Below, one piece after another: positions 33,478 through 44,795 of a DNA stretch of 64,000 bases; the first letter of the stretch is position 1, and every line of letters begins with the position of its first letter. Made by a program: the position numbers and the translations under genes. The notes beneath the pieces are model-generated. The model was given only the letters and a program-made list of their open reading frames with translations. It ran no database searches and was not told the origin of the DNA. The stretch is from Maniola hyperantus (lineage: Eukaryota; Arthropoda; Insecta; Lepidoptera; Nymphalidae): NCBI RefSeq assembly GCF_902806685.2, contig NC_048542.1:6494533-6558532 (forward strand). Reading direction: 5' to 3'.

Positions 33478-34066
33478 ACAAGGAACCCTTATAGGATCAC
33501 TTCGTTGTCTGTCAGTGAGTTAGTTGTAGGCTCTTCTCAGACCTGGGCGCGTTTGGAACCCTCGTAGCTTTAGTTTTTATTTTTAAGTTCGCGTAAAAAT
33601 TATCACCACTATATCATCTTACAAATGCAACAACTGACTTTCAAAAAGTGTAATTTATTACCTTTTTTGAATAAACCATTTGATTTGATTTGTAAGTCCG
33701 TCTGTCCGCCTTTCTGTCGTGTCTGTCAAGAAAACCTATAGGGTACTTCCCGTTGACCTATAATTATTAACTTTGGCAAGTCGATAGGTACTATGGCACA
33801 CGTAAGGGGAAAAATACGAAAGCCATGAATTTGTGGTTACAACAAAAAATAATTAAAATATGTTTATGAAGAAATAATTAGTATTTTCAACTTTCAAAGT
33901 AAGATTAATGTACCAAGTGGGGTATCATATGCAAGGGCTTTACCTGTACATTCTAAAACAGATTTTTATATATTTTTATGCATTATAGTTTTTGATTTAT
34001 CGTGCAAATTGTCGAAAGAATTCGACTGTAGTACGGGACCCTCGCTGCGCGAGTCTGACTCGCACT
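33478..34066 (+). mobile_element. GGGTTCCGT-family repeat interrupted by a LINE tail
   Basis: The family starts (GGAACCCTTATAGGATCAC, TTCGTTGTCTGTCAGTG), is interrupted at about 33524, and resumes at about 33700 (GTCCGTCTGTCCGCC, GGTACTTCCCGTTGACC). It runs to the normal end GAGTCTGACTCGCACTT. The same points are continuous in the copies at 29914 and 38332. Confidence 0.82.
33524..33700 (+). mobile_element. LINE 3' end inserted in another repeat
   Basis: GTAGGCTCTTCTCAGACCTG, GGGCGCGTTTGGAACCCTCG, ATTATCACCACTATATCATC and TGAATAAACCATTTGATTTG form a non-coding 3' end with a TTTGATTTGA-type terminal repeat, typical of CR1/Jockey-like LINE tails. Only about 175 bp was inserted, a strongly 5'-truncated copy. 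Confidence 0.7.
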
Positions 34067-34763
34067 TTTAACTTTTACCTTTGTGTTTTTTGTAACTTGG
34101 CGGAACCCTGAAGTCTAGTATAAGGTTCCACCTTAGCAACATGTTAGCGGCATTGCTTTGCCTAGAGTTGAATTTAAAAAAAGAATGTTGGGCAGATGTA
34201 AAATGGCGGCCAGAAAAGCCGGAGCTATTGATTTGAAGCAGGGAAAATTAGAATTTATAATTATGTCTTGAAGAAGTTAGTAGTTTAGAACTAAGATTGA
34301 AGTTTATTAAGCATTGTCTAAATGGAATAAAGTCTGTTCCTATAAGTTGTGATTATTTTTATTAAACATGTTAATCCTATTTTTTGTTGTTGCAGGTAAT
34401 GTGTCGCCGAATGAGGCGAGGGTATTTAAAGTGTCGAGCGTCGACGCTGAATGTTAACAAGTAAAGCCTCATTCATACATGATGCCTCGTCGTCTTATGG
34501 GGTTTCGGTCTTACTGATCTCTATACAAGTGATAAGCTTGAAGATAAGTATTTGTGGTTACCAAACCGCTATTGTATGATAAATGTACCATGTAAGCTTT
34601 AAAGGCGTATCTACTAGAATTGTAAATATGCCCTTATTCAGCTTGCCATGTCGTTGAGCAGGACGAATTCTGTATTTATAGCAGCTTATAAATATTTCCT
34701 TTTATATTTTACGTACGCAAGGCTTTGGCACGTGCTAACTTCTTGCAGGTACATATTCCTAAA

Positions 34764-34948
34764 CTAGCTTATGCTCGCGACTTCGTACGCGTGGACTACA
34801 CTTCAAACCCCTATTTCACCCCCTTAGGGGTTGAATTTTCAAAAATCCTTTCTTAGCAGATGCCTACGTCATAAATCATAATAGCTGTCTGCATGCCTAG
34901 CCCGATCCATCCAGTAGTTTGAGCTGTGCGTTGATAGAACAAACTAAA
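34764..34948 (-). repeat. LINE tail family A
   Basis: The copy begins CTAGCTTATGCTCGCGACTT, then GCGTGGACTACACTTCAAAC, CACCCCCTTAGGGGTTGAA, CCTTTCTTAGCAGATGCC and TTTGAGCTGTGCGTTGATAG. This is the complete minus-strand order of family A, apart from the CTGACTGACT start. Confidence 0.85.
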
Positions 34949-35714
34949 ATAAATTAACAGGTTTGTGAACTACCAATAGCACCATTGTCGCCTTTAGTAT
35001 ACCTATGGCCCATATCACAGTTCACGACAATAGGAACTTCTAACAAAACGTCGAGGCTTCGACGTCACTGGCAGGTATCACATGTTGTACATTTGACGTA
35101 GTGTAGTCCTATTTTTCTATGATTTTACGTCAAAATAACCTAACATTTGTCATATCGTCGATTCAGGATCAAACCGAGCGAGAGTTCCCCCACTCTAGTT
35201 CGCTCTGCCCATATTACGACGAGTGTACACTGTACACTTACAATATGGTATGAAAATAATTGCAAAAGCAGAAATTTGTATACCTTGAAGGAACAACTTT
35301 TTAAATGCAACAAAAACTATAAAATCCCGCCAATGTAATTGGTATTGTTTCCCAGAAGCGGAAGTCTGCAATCTGGTTTCAGAGAAAACTCGTACAATTT
35401 ACCCTATAAATGGGATAATGGGATAGCCCAATAAAAAGCTGCCTTGTTTATCAACCCACGTTAAAGCTTGTTTTCCATAGCTATATTTCCATATACATAT
35501 ATTGAATAATGAAGAGGCTGGTCATATTGACCTCATTGCCTTTTGCTCTTTTAGGATAATGAGTTGGTTATAAGTTATAGTAGGATTGTGCAGTTTCTGT
35601 CTTCATAGTTTCGTTTGCTTATATTGGGCAAAACGAGAAAACGGTCCTTTTAAATACATTTTAACATTGTTACGTATATTCACACATAACATACAAACAT
35701 TGTTATACGAGTGC
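34949..35714. other. Unassigned DNA
   Basis: A palindrome ACGTCGAGGCTTCGACGT lies at about 35048-35065. No gene was recognised. Confidence 0.4.
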
Positions 35715-35980
35715 TCAAAAAAAGAGTAATGTTTTCAGGTGTAGTATGTATGTATGCATGTATGTGAGTTTGTTTATTCCACCATAACTTCCACATACAC
35801 CATAAATGCCTCAACAGATTTGAATGTATGGGTATCGTAAGTTAGAATCCTTACATCATCCCGAGTGACACTGCCGATATATATAAAAAAAATCCATATA
35901 ATATAACGGTTGTATGGTGCCATTTTCAAATGTTTTTTTTTTTACTTTTTAGTTTGTTTTTGGCAGGGCGGTCGTGTTTG
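35715..35980 (+). repeat. Retroelement tail with GGCGCCATTTTCAAATG
   Basis: GTATGTATGTATGCATG leads into TTGTTTATTCCACCATAAC, ATGGTGCCATTTTCAAATG and GGGCGGTCGTGTTTG. The second half matches the fragment at 59905-60055. Non-coding. Confidence 0.6.
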
Positions 35981-36584
35981 TTTTGTTTTAAGTAACAATT
36001 ATTTCTGGGTTTTCTTATTAAATTTTAAAAGATCGATGAAGTCTGCCCACTTGTTAGTGGTTATCTAATAAAAGTCAATGTTGTGTTCTTGACCGCCGTT
36101 AATCCGATCATAAAATATAATCTCGTCATAAAACCAGCTGCCGTTACATACATACGTAATTTATGCAATTGCTATAATAGTCAATTGAACCTTTAATTGG
36201 AGTAGCGGTCAATAGCTTTTAGTTAGCGACTGTTTAATAATACTAATTAGTTATATCGGAACAAAACTTTTAAAGATAAAATATATTCTAAGGATAAGCG
36301 AAAATTAAGGTGAAAATATTTTAAAATAAACTAGATAGATAGAGATATTATAGTTAGATATATTACATATTCCAAATTAAACGTGTAATTTTAATTTGGA
36401 ATTCGCTTCTGCCCTTGAATTCACATGCGTCAGTGTACCTAACTCGAGTTTTAGTGAAACTAAGTACTTACTACTAACTTAAATTTCGGCGTCAATTACA
36501 GAGTGTAATACAATAGGTATTACACTCTATCTAAAGTTTCGTGTCAAATTTGGTTTTCACGGTGTTATAAAACATATTAAAAAT

Positions 36585-36752
36585 GCAACAGTGTGTCTGT
36601 ATATCTGTCTGTCTGTCTGCTGGCATTTCACGGTCCAACAGTTTAACCGATTTTGATGAAATTTGGTACAGAGTTAGCTTACATCAATAAGTTTCCACTG
36701 GATTTTTAAAAATCTAAATCCACGCGGACGAAGTCGCGGGCATCGTCTAATT
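36585..36752 (+). repeat. LINE tail family B
   Basis: CTGTCTGTCTGCTGGCATT, CAGTTTAACCGATTTTGATG, GGTACAGAGTTAGCTTACAT and CCACGCGGACGAAGTCGCGG appear in the family order, ending GGGCATCGTCTAATTAG. Confidence 0.88.
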
Positions 36753-37599
36753 AGTTATGAATATATACGTTTTTAGAAACCTGCACCTTAAACAATAAAA
36801 CATTCTTTCGATAAAGAACATTTTTAATTACTAGTAAAGCCCTGAATACGATGATAGCTGCCTAAAAGAGCAAAGTACCATTAACCAATTGACCAATATA
36901 AATACCAATTAACTTACAAGTTACTCTCTATACTTGTTTGAATACCCCGGAAAATAACAACTTCGGAACATTGCAATACTAACAGGTTCTGTGTTAAACA
37001 AAAAGCGTGCTGTCGCCCACATATGCCGTGTCACTGACCTATCCCAACGTGATGTGGGAAACAGAACCTACATCTGTTTCACGACGATAAAATCTACGCA
37101 CGATTTTATAGATACGTCATAAATAAAGGGCTGATTTCATTGCTCTCTTAGATAAGTATGTCATGTTTGTGACAAGAATAAAGATACGTATAAAATCGCA
37201 TGCAAAATCTAAGTGCGGCTTCGACTTTATTTTGTTTACACCAAACAAAAAAAGTACCAATGTTTCGTTCAGATAAATGGTTAATTCTGTTGTTGTTATA
37301 ATGTACAATCTATAAACTAAAATGGCCAGTCGAAATGTTTTGCTATTTGCTATCCTCTTCATTATGCTCTCTGCGGGAAAGAAAAGCACTAGAATTTGGT
37401 CATTATAGGTCCATGATTTAGACCTGTCATTACAACAGAATTAGCAAGTCCAATAATATAATCTATGTCCAATAAAAAACTTCCATTGAGATCATGTTTT
37501 TATTTATTAATACAATTTTTACTTCTATTTCAAAAACTGTTAGAAGCGAAATAAGTTTTTTGAACTTCTTTAATTACCTTTTACCTTCTTTAATTAATC
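36753..37599. other. Unassigned DNA
   Basis: Short chance frames only. No repeat end recognised. Confidence 0.4.
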
Positions 37600-37733
37600 G
37601 AGGCAGCCGCTCAATTTACCCCAAAAATTCATACCCCAGGGCTTAAATTAATTATTCTACAGGGGTTTGAATTGAAGGGTTTAAATTGTATGTATAGTCC
37701 ACGCGGATGAAATCCCGCCCCTAAGCTAGTATA
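37600..37733 (+). repeat. LINE tail family A, degraded 3' end
   Basis: GGGGTTTGAATTGAAGGG, GTCCACGCGGATGAAATCCC and GCCCCTAAGCTAGTATAAT preserve the last part of family A. Confidence 0.55.
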
Positions 37734-38331
37734 ATATGCTTAAATTAAAGATCTAATTACATTACTTAGTTGATTACTATAAAAACAGCAAGAATTCGAA
37801 GAACAGTATTTTAGTTTCTGCGAAAACAGTAGCGTCTTTCAACATTTATATTACGAAATTATGCAATAAGAATTAATGCGAATGAATGCGAGAGCAAACA
37901 ATACGTATGCACTAAATAAGGAATTATTCATGAACGTGCGGATCAGACGTTAGGATTTGTATGGTAGAAGGCTCAGAAGACAGCGTTTCATAACTATTTC
38001 TTAGTTTAGGAATGTTAGATACCCTAAGAACCCCTAATTAATAATATTTTAGTAAAATTGGAACCTAAAACTTGAGACTAATTTCTAACATTTAAAGGTA
38101 ACAAATATTTACTTGCAAATTGCAGAATTCTAACGCGGAAACCTTACGCATATAACCAGCGGAACGTAACAACACTTTTTTAATAAAGCTAAGACGTAAT
38201 CATTTGTAAGTGGAAATTTAATAAAATTGAATTGACTTCAAGTCTAGGTTAAAAGACCAAATTGCTCATTTTGTTTGTTATTTGCTTTTGTCAGTTTTGT
38301 CACACTGATACTTGTGACTTTGCTTGACTAA
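37734..38331. other. Unassigned DNA
   Basis: No gene or recognised repeat. Confidence 0.4.
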
Positions 38332-38727
38332 AAAACAGGCTCGCGCAACGAGGGTTCCGTACTACAGTCGTATTTTTTCGACATTTTGCACGATAATTCA
38401 AAAACTATGATGCAAAAAAATAAATAAAAAACTGTTTTAGAATGCACATGTAAAGCCCTTTCATATGATACCCCATTTGATATACTTACTTCGAAAATTG
38501 AAAATACTAATTATTAGTTCATGGCCACAATTTAATTTTTTTTGTGTGTTGTAACCACAAATTCGCGGTTTCAGATTTTTCCCCGAATGTCTGCCATAAG
38601 ACCTGCCAAATTTCATAATTTTAGGTCAACGGGAAGTACCCTGTAGGTTTCTTGACAGACCGACAGTGTGACAACAAAGTGATCCTATTAGGGTTCCGTT
38701 TTTCCTTTTGAGGTACGGAACCCTAAA
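38332..38727 (-). mobile_element. GGGTTCCGT-family repeat, full-length copy
   Basis: The copy begins GCTCGCGCAACGAGGGTTCC, then GTACTACAGTCGTATTTTTT, GGTCAACGGGAAGTACCC, AACAAAGTGATCCTATTAGG and TTTTGAGGTACGGAACCCTA. It is collinear with 29914-30346 on the other strand and about 396 bp long, so the family has fixed ends. Confidence 0.88.
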
Positions 38728-39176
38728 AATTAATCAACACCGATCAAACTAGAACGCTCGCTTTCGCAGAAAATGAACTAAAACTACACTTTATTAAAAG
38801 GTTTGAAATAAGTGACATAATTTTAAATTGTGATGATTGAAAAACCATTTGTGATTGTTTTACTATTTAGCAATAACCATTTATAGGTTGTAAATGGTTG
38901 TAAACGTCCACTTTACCTTATTGAATAAGCTCTAGCGTATCATGTCCACAACTGACATTTTCAGACAATGTAAAAATTGACAAAACTGTTTTGTTAAATA
39001 AATATTTTTCATTTTCATTTATAAAATGTTACCCGTACCTACCTTGTGAAATGGGCTACCATACGCTTGTGAAATGGGCTCCGTGGTTCCAAAAATATTT
39101 AAGTTAATCTCATGAAAATTTCTATTTAGATTATATTATTATTGTGATAAATCCACAAATTACTTAAAAATAGTAG

Positions 39177-39771
39177 TGTAACACAAGCGATAACCAGATG
39201 GCGCTAGCCAAGGTGTGGATCGCGCTAACTCCCTCGAACTTGCCATGTTGCTACTAGATGGCGTTGGCTGTGGGTTGGCCAAAAACGCATTGCGCTAGTG
39301 AGATTGACCGGCCTTAGTATAGGATCCCGCCACAGCCAACGGTCGTCAATCCGACTCGATCCGACTCAATCCTAGAGTTCGCCAGTCTTCGGATTCACCA
39401 ACGTACCAACGTACGAGTACGCTGAGTCGTGCTTCCGACTGCGCTTCCACTGCGTGGGACGTTTGTTCGGGACATGGCTATCGGCTACTCGTACAGTGCA
39501 GCGCAGTCGCGCTTCCGGCATTCGCTTCCACCGCGTGGGACGTGTGCACGGGACACGACTTTCGCACAGTACAGTCGCGCTTCCGACCTCTCGCTTCCAC
39601 TGCGTGGGACGACGCTGGGACACGACACTGACTGTCTTTAACACGGAATAAACGTGGTGCTGTTAAGCAACGTTGTTTCACTTTGGCCATCCGTAACCCG
39701 TCAACCAACGTGGGGCAGTCCAGCGATCCAACGTGGGGCAAGATCCAGCATCCCAGCTGGAATCTCTTACA
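39177..39771 (+). mobile_element. LTR of a second LTR retrotransposon
   Basis: The segment starts TGTAACACAAGCGATAACC and ends GGAATCTCTTACA, and is followed at once by a tRNA-primer-binding-like sequence. It contains AATAAA at 39647-39652. It is much richer in GC than the flanks and holds internal repeats of CGCTTCCACTGCGTGGGACG (near 39443, 39525 and 39592, the middle copy with one change). The length of 595 bp is reasonable for an insect gypsy LTR. I find no second LTR or pol domain downstream, so it is the left end of a truncated or recombined copy. The several open frames across it are artefacts of the GC-rich repeats. Confidence 0.75.
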
Positions 39772-39829
39772 GTGGCGCCCAACGTGGGGCAAGATCCAGC
39801 AGCCCAGCTGGAATCTTTTACAGTAGTCA
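39728..39829 (+). repeat. 51-bp tandem duplication across LTR end and PBS
   Basis: CCAACGTGGGGCAAGATCCA starts at 39728 and again at 39779, each followed by GCAGCCCAGCTGGAATCTTT-like sequence and TTACAGT. A shorter CCAACGTGGGGCA copy starts at 39705. The duplication straddles the LTR/internal junction. Confidence 0.85.
39773..39790 (+). promoter_or_regulatory. Primer-binding site of the LTR element
   Basis: TGGCGCCCAACGTGGGGC begins one base after the LTR end, exactly where a tRNA 3' end would prime minus-strand DNA. The leading TGG complements the universal tRNA CCA end. Confidence 0.72.
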
Positions 39830-40124
39830 TTTTAGATATTCAAAATGCAAGATGATTGGAAGCTCGCTATTTGGCAAAATATCGCAGCAGCTTGTACGTT
39901 TGTACCATATGTGCTATTGCGTAAAATCATCAGCCAGCGTAGCATGACGGGCACTTTCTCAGCGAAACCAGCCCGCTCGTTTACGACATGCAAATAGGGT
40001 TTAATAATCTGATTGACAATGAACATAACGACTTAATTAGTGTTTTTCAGCAATGGACCAAAGAGTTCACTGTCCTCCATTTACGACCTAACTATGGCCT
40101 TACTCGGCATTTTTAATGTAATTA

Positions 40125-40328
40125 ACGGGTACATACCACGATTAATTAAATTAAATTAGCTCGTGAAGTTCCAGCGAAAAGAACAAGAAAGAGGGTAGTT
40201 CGCTACTGCCCACGACAGCTCCAACTTCATCTATCGCAGCACCGCAGTCCCGTCGTGACCACGGCCCGTGCAATTGTGTTGAAATATCGACAAATAAAAA
40301 ATTCAAAATAAATCGTGGTATGTACCTA
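40125..40328. mobile_element. 200-bp element with perfect 16-bp inverted ends
   Basis: GGTACATACCACGATT at 40128-40143 is perfectly inverted as AATCGTGGTATGTACC at 40311-40326. The flanks are TAACG on the left and TAACC on the right, a possible 5-bp target-site duplication with one change. The interior is GC-richer (CGCAGTCCCGTCGTGACCAC) and non-coding. A further related word TAAACCACGAAAT lies at about 40360. Confidence 0.75.
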
Positions 40329-40982
40329 ACCGTCATCTACATTTATATACATGTCGATAAACCACGAAATAAGCTTAAAATCATTAGTTTACTCAGCATT
40401 TTTGGTGTTGATGCCGGAATTATCCTCTGTTTTGAACCTTCAACGCCACAAAATTATACTAGTAAAGTAATTTTAAATGCGATAATATCTCTACCTGTAC
40501 AACCTCAAAACATAACGCCGGTCACGGATAACGACTTCAATCGTCATAATAATATTATGAGCAAGGTGATAAAAAATGTCATTAGATCGGGCCTTCGAAA
40601 ATAAGATAAAAGGGCACCTGTCCAAAACATGTTACCTGCATCATTCATATATTTATAATTAAGTAATTTTTATGCCAATGACTGCTTATGAACTTATAAT
40701 ATGGAGGTAGATTTGTAGTGGACAGAAGTCAATAACTGGATGAATGACAGAAAAGTGATACTGGATTTGGCTGATTTTATTCAACTCATAGAACAGAAAC
40801 TGTTGGTTGGTAATATTATTCTAAATCAAGTCAAACTACGCAGTAAATATTAATTTAAAATTTAAATGAACTATTATTATAAGCATAACGCCTCTAAATT
40901 TTATCTTGCAAAACAAAATGTTGTATATAGACTAGTTTTTAAAGATAACCATAATATATGGCTTGAATTTAAATAAAATCTA
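40329..40982. other. Unassigned DNA
   Basis: A 94-codon frame (40320-40604) has no recognisable domain and partly overlaps the inverted-repeat element. I do not call it a gene. Confidence 0.35.
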
Positions 40983-41226
40983 AATATATAAAAGGAAAAG
41001 GTGACTGACTGACTGACTGACTGACTGACTGATCTATCAACGTACAGCTCAAACTACTGGACGGATCGGTCTGAAATTTGGCATGCAGATAGCTATTATG
41101 ACGTAGGCATCCGCTAAGAAAGGATTTTTGAAAATACAACCAACCCCTAAGGGGGTGAAATACCCTATTTCACTATTGTTTGAAATTTGTGTAGTCCACA
41201 CGGACCAAGTCGCGAGCATAAGCTAG
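40983..41226 (+). repeat. LINE tail family A, full-length
   Basis: TATATAAAAGGAAAAGGTGA is followed by six CTGA units, CTATCAACGTACAGCTCAAA, GGCATGCAGATAGCTATTAT, ACCCCTAAGGGGGTGAAAT and CCAAGTCGCGAGCATAAGCT. This is the clearest full copy of the family. Its end AAGTCGCGAGCATAAGCTAG is close to that of family B, suggesting a shared LINE partner. Confidence 0.9.
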
Positions 41227-42837
41227 TCCTTCGATAAAATCACAGTACCATACGTTACATTAAACAACAATACCATACAATAAGAATGCTATAACAAAAT
41301 CTCATTTTGTTAATAAGTGACCGCCCACGATGTCGTTATCTGTGAATCTGGTTGTGGCCCAAGTTATAAAACGTAAGCGAAGTGACATAAATATTTGTTC
41401 AGTTAGTTTTAAGTTTTAATACATTTTTGAATGAAAAGCATTAATATTTTGAATGCTTATCTTTTGCCAATACCCAATATTAGGGCCCTGAATTTGCAAT
41501 CTTATCTATGCGCCAAATGCATTTTGTGATTTCAATTTTGACACCATGTTACTATAACTGTAAAATATTGCTTATTTTAAGACAGTAATAGATAGCGTGT
41601 AGAGCCCAAATGACGCGTGTTGAGTTAAACCTGTTTCTTTTATAAAAAAGCACTTTGTTCCTGTCGCTCGAGTCACTGCCGCGGCTATTTAAATAATTTA
41701 GTTCGCGGAGTTTTCATTCAATTGTTCAGAGCAGCCATTGTCGATTACAATACTATTATAGAATGGTTCTGTATACGATACTGATGATGTTTACACTATA
41801 TCTAAACTTAATAATATCAGGGTTGAAGTATATCTTTAGACTGGGTTGTAGGTTGTAAGTTGAACATATTTTAGAAATGAGAGTGGTTACTTTATTATTT
41901 AAAAAATGTCTTGCAAAGATTGGTTCAATTTACACGGTGAGGAGTATATATACCCATTCTAAATCTACTAGGTGGAATAAGAAGGTAATCTTTCGAAATG
42001 TAGATTTATACTGGGGAAAAATAAACAAAAATCTTTAAATATTTAAAAAAATATAGTTAAAATTTAAAAATATATATGAGAAGTCGCTTACGCTTATAAC
42101 TTGTACCCAACCAAATGTCTTAATCGAATCAGCGCGGGGTCAATTGACTCTTTCATTTGCATTTTGCCGTTCGGGAGCCGGACAAATCTTCGACTTGCGT
42201 CAAATTTTGTACACCTACCTTACCTTGAAAAGAAAACTGTTATTTAGTTAGTACATAGGTATTTAACTCTTATAATTATTTGCTATAGTTGTAGTAAATA
42301 CAGATTCAAAACTGTTACCGTATAGAGTAGATTTAAACTTAATTGTAGATACCACGCGCATTGTTAAAATAAGAAAATTAAAAAAAAATATTAATTGACT
42401 GGCTGTTTTTAGGATATTAAGGTATTAAGTGTTTCGATAAAAAATAGTGCAATCAAATTAACGTTCTATCGTTTTTGTCGTGCCTCTCTTACCAACTTAG
42501 TACCTCTTTCAGAAACCCATAGGTCTAATAATTACGAATTCAAAACTGTGAGCGTATTCAGTTGATTTGAACTTAGTTGTAGATATCTTATGATGTGCAT
42601 TATTTATAATAAAATACAGTCGGTCGGTCAACATAAAAGGCAAAGCATGCAAGGCTTATCTGATAAGCCTAGTATAATACAATCACAAAAGCTTTGTTAG
42701 GGTCAGAAATCTTATCGGGCATGTACCTGCCTAGTTTTGTTTGATTTTGCTTGGAGTTGAATGCTCACAAAGTTAGATTAACTAGTTTTGTCTTTTATCA
42801 CTTCTTCACTGCTGCAGCCTAATCAAAATATAAATTC
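41227..42837. other. Unassigned AT-rich DNA
   Basis: No supported gene. Segments near 42290-42360 and 42530-42600 share TTCAAAACTGTTACCGTAT / TTCAAAACTGTGAGCGTAT and TTGTAGATA words, perhaps an old local duplication. Confidence 0.4.
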
Positions 42838-43222
42838 AATTATAAATGCGATAGTGAGTCTGTTTGCTTGTCCATCAATCCGCAATGGAGAAATTTCATC
42901 CGCAATGAAGCCACGGATCGACGTGATTTTTTACATGGCTTTGTACTCTTATTCGAGCAAATAAAACTATCTTTATCTTTGTGGATATAGTTAAAGACCA
43001 TAGATTATTTTTTATCCCGGGAAATCAAAGAGTTCCCACGGGGTTTTTATAAAACCTAATTTTACGTAGACTAAATCATAGACATCATCTATTTGGTACA
43101 GAAATAGCTTGCATCCCGTATATAATATAAGCTACTTTTTATCCCGAAACATCGAAGAATGCCGTTGAGATTTTTAAAAACAGAATTCAACGCCGTCGAA
43201 GTCGCGGGTATCGTCTAGTAAT
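42838..43222 (+). repeat. LINE tail family B, compound copy
   Basis: Starts TATAAATGCGATAGTGAGTC, continues GAAATCAAAGAGTTCCCACG, then repeats the family middle (TTGGTACAGAAATAGCTTGC, ACTTTTTATCCCGAAACATC) and ends CGCCGTCGAAGTCGCGGGTA. The middle occurs twice, so two copies are joined. Confidence 0.8.
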
Positions 43223-43476
43223 CTATAAATATATAAAGCTCTATAAATCTTAGAAACAAAGCGTTCTTCGGCCCGACAAAGTCCATAGTTGAGGGTAAAA
43301 GTAAAGTATTTTTAGCAGGACCGACTGTTTATAAAGCTTGTGTGTTTAAGCAATTTAACCTGTTTCTCATCATGATACATTCGACACCGATTTTAGTGCT
43401 CCCCGTCTGACTGGTGAAATGAAAACCGAGAGCCTAGAACAGAGGTTTGACAACCCCTAACGAACTTGTGTCTAGA

Positions 43477-43650
43477 TTATGCTCGCGACTTCCGTGTCCG
43501 CGTGGACTACATCAAACCCCCATTTTACCCACTTGGGGGTGGAATTTTGAAAAATCCTTTCTTAGTGGATCCCTACACTTTACAAATAACACATCCTACC
43601 ATCAGGTGAGATTGCAGTCAAGGGCTAACTTGTATCTGAATAAAAATAAA
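43477..43650 (-). repeat. LINE tail family A, variant
   Basis: TTATGCTCGCGACTTCCG, CGCGTGGACTACATCAAACC, CCACTTGGGGGTGGAATTT and TCCTTTCTTAGTGGATCCC match the subfamily also seen at 50773 and 57169. Confidence 0.75.
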
Positions 43651-43742
43651 AAAAATCCTCCAAATTTCATGTCCCTAGTACCTACCGGCGGTTTATGCGT
43701 TGATATATGTAAATCCTAGGTTTATCAAATTGCGATCACGGA

Positions 43743-43775
43743 GTATCGAACTTGCTTGTAAGCAAGTTAGATACT
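43743..43775. repeat. Small perfect hairpin
   Basis: GTATC-G-AACTTGCTT-GT-AAGCAAGTT-A-GATAC can fold into a 14-bp stem with a tiny loop. Function unknown. Confidence 0.6.
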
Positions 43776-43865
43776 TCGTTTTTCGGAAACGTCAATTGGC
43801 ACTTGCATAGCTGATGTGTCAAATGATAAATTACCTACTCAGAACTCATTACATAAACTCATAAT

Positions 43866-43986
43866 AATTTATGGATGAAAAGTAGCCTATATTTCCGGGA
43901 TGCAAGTTGTCTCCGTATCAATTCAAATTCGGTTAAAAGGATGGCTAGGTAACAGACGGTTTCGCATTTATAATATTAGTATGGAT
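43866..43986 (-). repeat. LINE tail family B, fragment
   Basis: GTAGCCTATATTTCCGGGAT, GGTTAAAAGGATGGCTAGG and GCATTTATAATATTAGTATG are the reverse of the family B start. Confidence 0.75.
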
Positions 43987-44426
43987 CACTATTTATTGAT
44001 TTCCCCATATTTCCCTATGTTTCTGGACGAAATAGAGTAGAAGTCTATAAATAGTTTTAGTTATTTTAATTTAGTTATTTGTTTCGACGAAACTGGAATC
44101 CGATTATAATAATTTTATAAGCTCTTGATTCATTATGAGAGAGATCATAAAATTATTTCTTCCGTTCTATACTGAGGATGCTCATCATTTTCATTTGAAA
44201 AGAAAACCTTACAACATAGCCATTCGGAGTGAACCCCAAACACTTATTTTTAAACACCGGGTCCGATGAAGTGTTTGCTTAAGCACTTTGGCTCGTTATG
44301 AACTCGTACACTTGTTTTAAGTTCTAACAGGTTGATGAGATAAAATACGGATTTTGTTAAGTGAACTGAGTAAACTCTTTTTGGTTTTTCTGTACACCAA
44401 CCTTCATGTGGTTTCCTAATCCTATA

Positions 44427-44795
44427 ATTTAATATATATAAAGAAAAGCTGACTGACTGACTGATCTATTAATGCACAGCTCAAACTATTGGACGGCTTG
44501 GACTGAAATTATGCATGCAGATAGCTATTATGAAGTAGACATCCGCTAAGAAAGATTTTTGAAAATTCAACCCTAAGGCGATTACGCACTGCACTGCACT
44601 TCTATCCGTCATCCGTGAGAATACCAGCGAATTTACGACTCGTAGATAATCGCTATTACGACATATTATGTCATAAGCTACCATACAAAACAAAAAGGAA
44701 CGTATTTTCACGGACTCGGATCGGATGAGTGCGTAACCGCCATTAAGAGGGTACAGGGGTTTGAAATTTGTGACGAAGTCGTAGGCATAAGCTAG
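44427..44795 (+). repeat. LINE tail family A split by a MITE
   Basis: TATATATAAAGAAAAGCTGA, CTATTAATGCACAGCTCAAA and CATCCGCTAAGAAAGATTTT lead to CCCTAA, where 165 bp of unrelated inverted-repeat sequence intervenes. The family then resumes with GAGGGTACAGGGGTTTGAAA and ends CGAAGTCGTAGGCATAAGCT. Confidence 0.85.
44577..44741. mobile_element. MITE with GGCGRTTACGCACT ends, nested
   Basis: GGCGATTACGCACT at the left is inverted at the right as AGTGCGTAACCGCC with one difference, and TCATCCGTGA / TCGGATCGGATGAG words extend the pairing. TAA stands on both sides within two bases of the ends, compatible with a 3-bp TAA/TTA target duplication of the PIF/Harbinger type. This superfamily call is an inference. 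Confidence 0.78.

Noticed and set aside
39372..39792. Several overlapping open frames on both strands
   Set aside because: They lie wholly inside the GC-rich LTR with internal repeats, where few stops are expected; no domain is seen.
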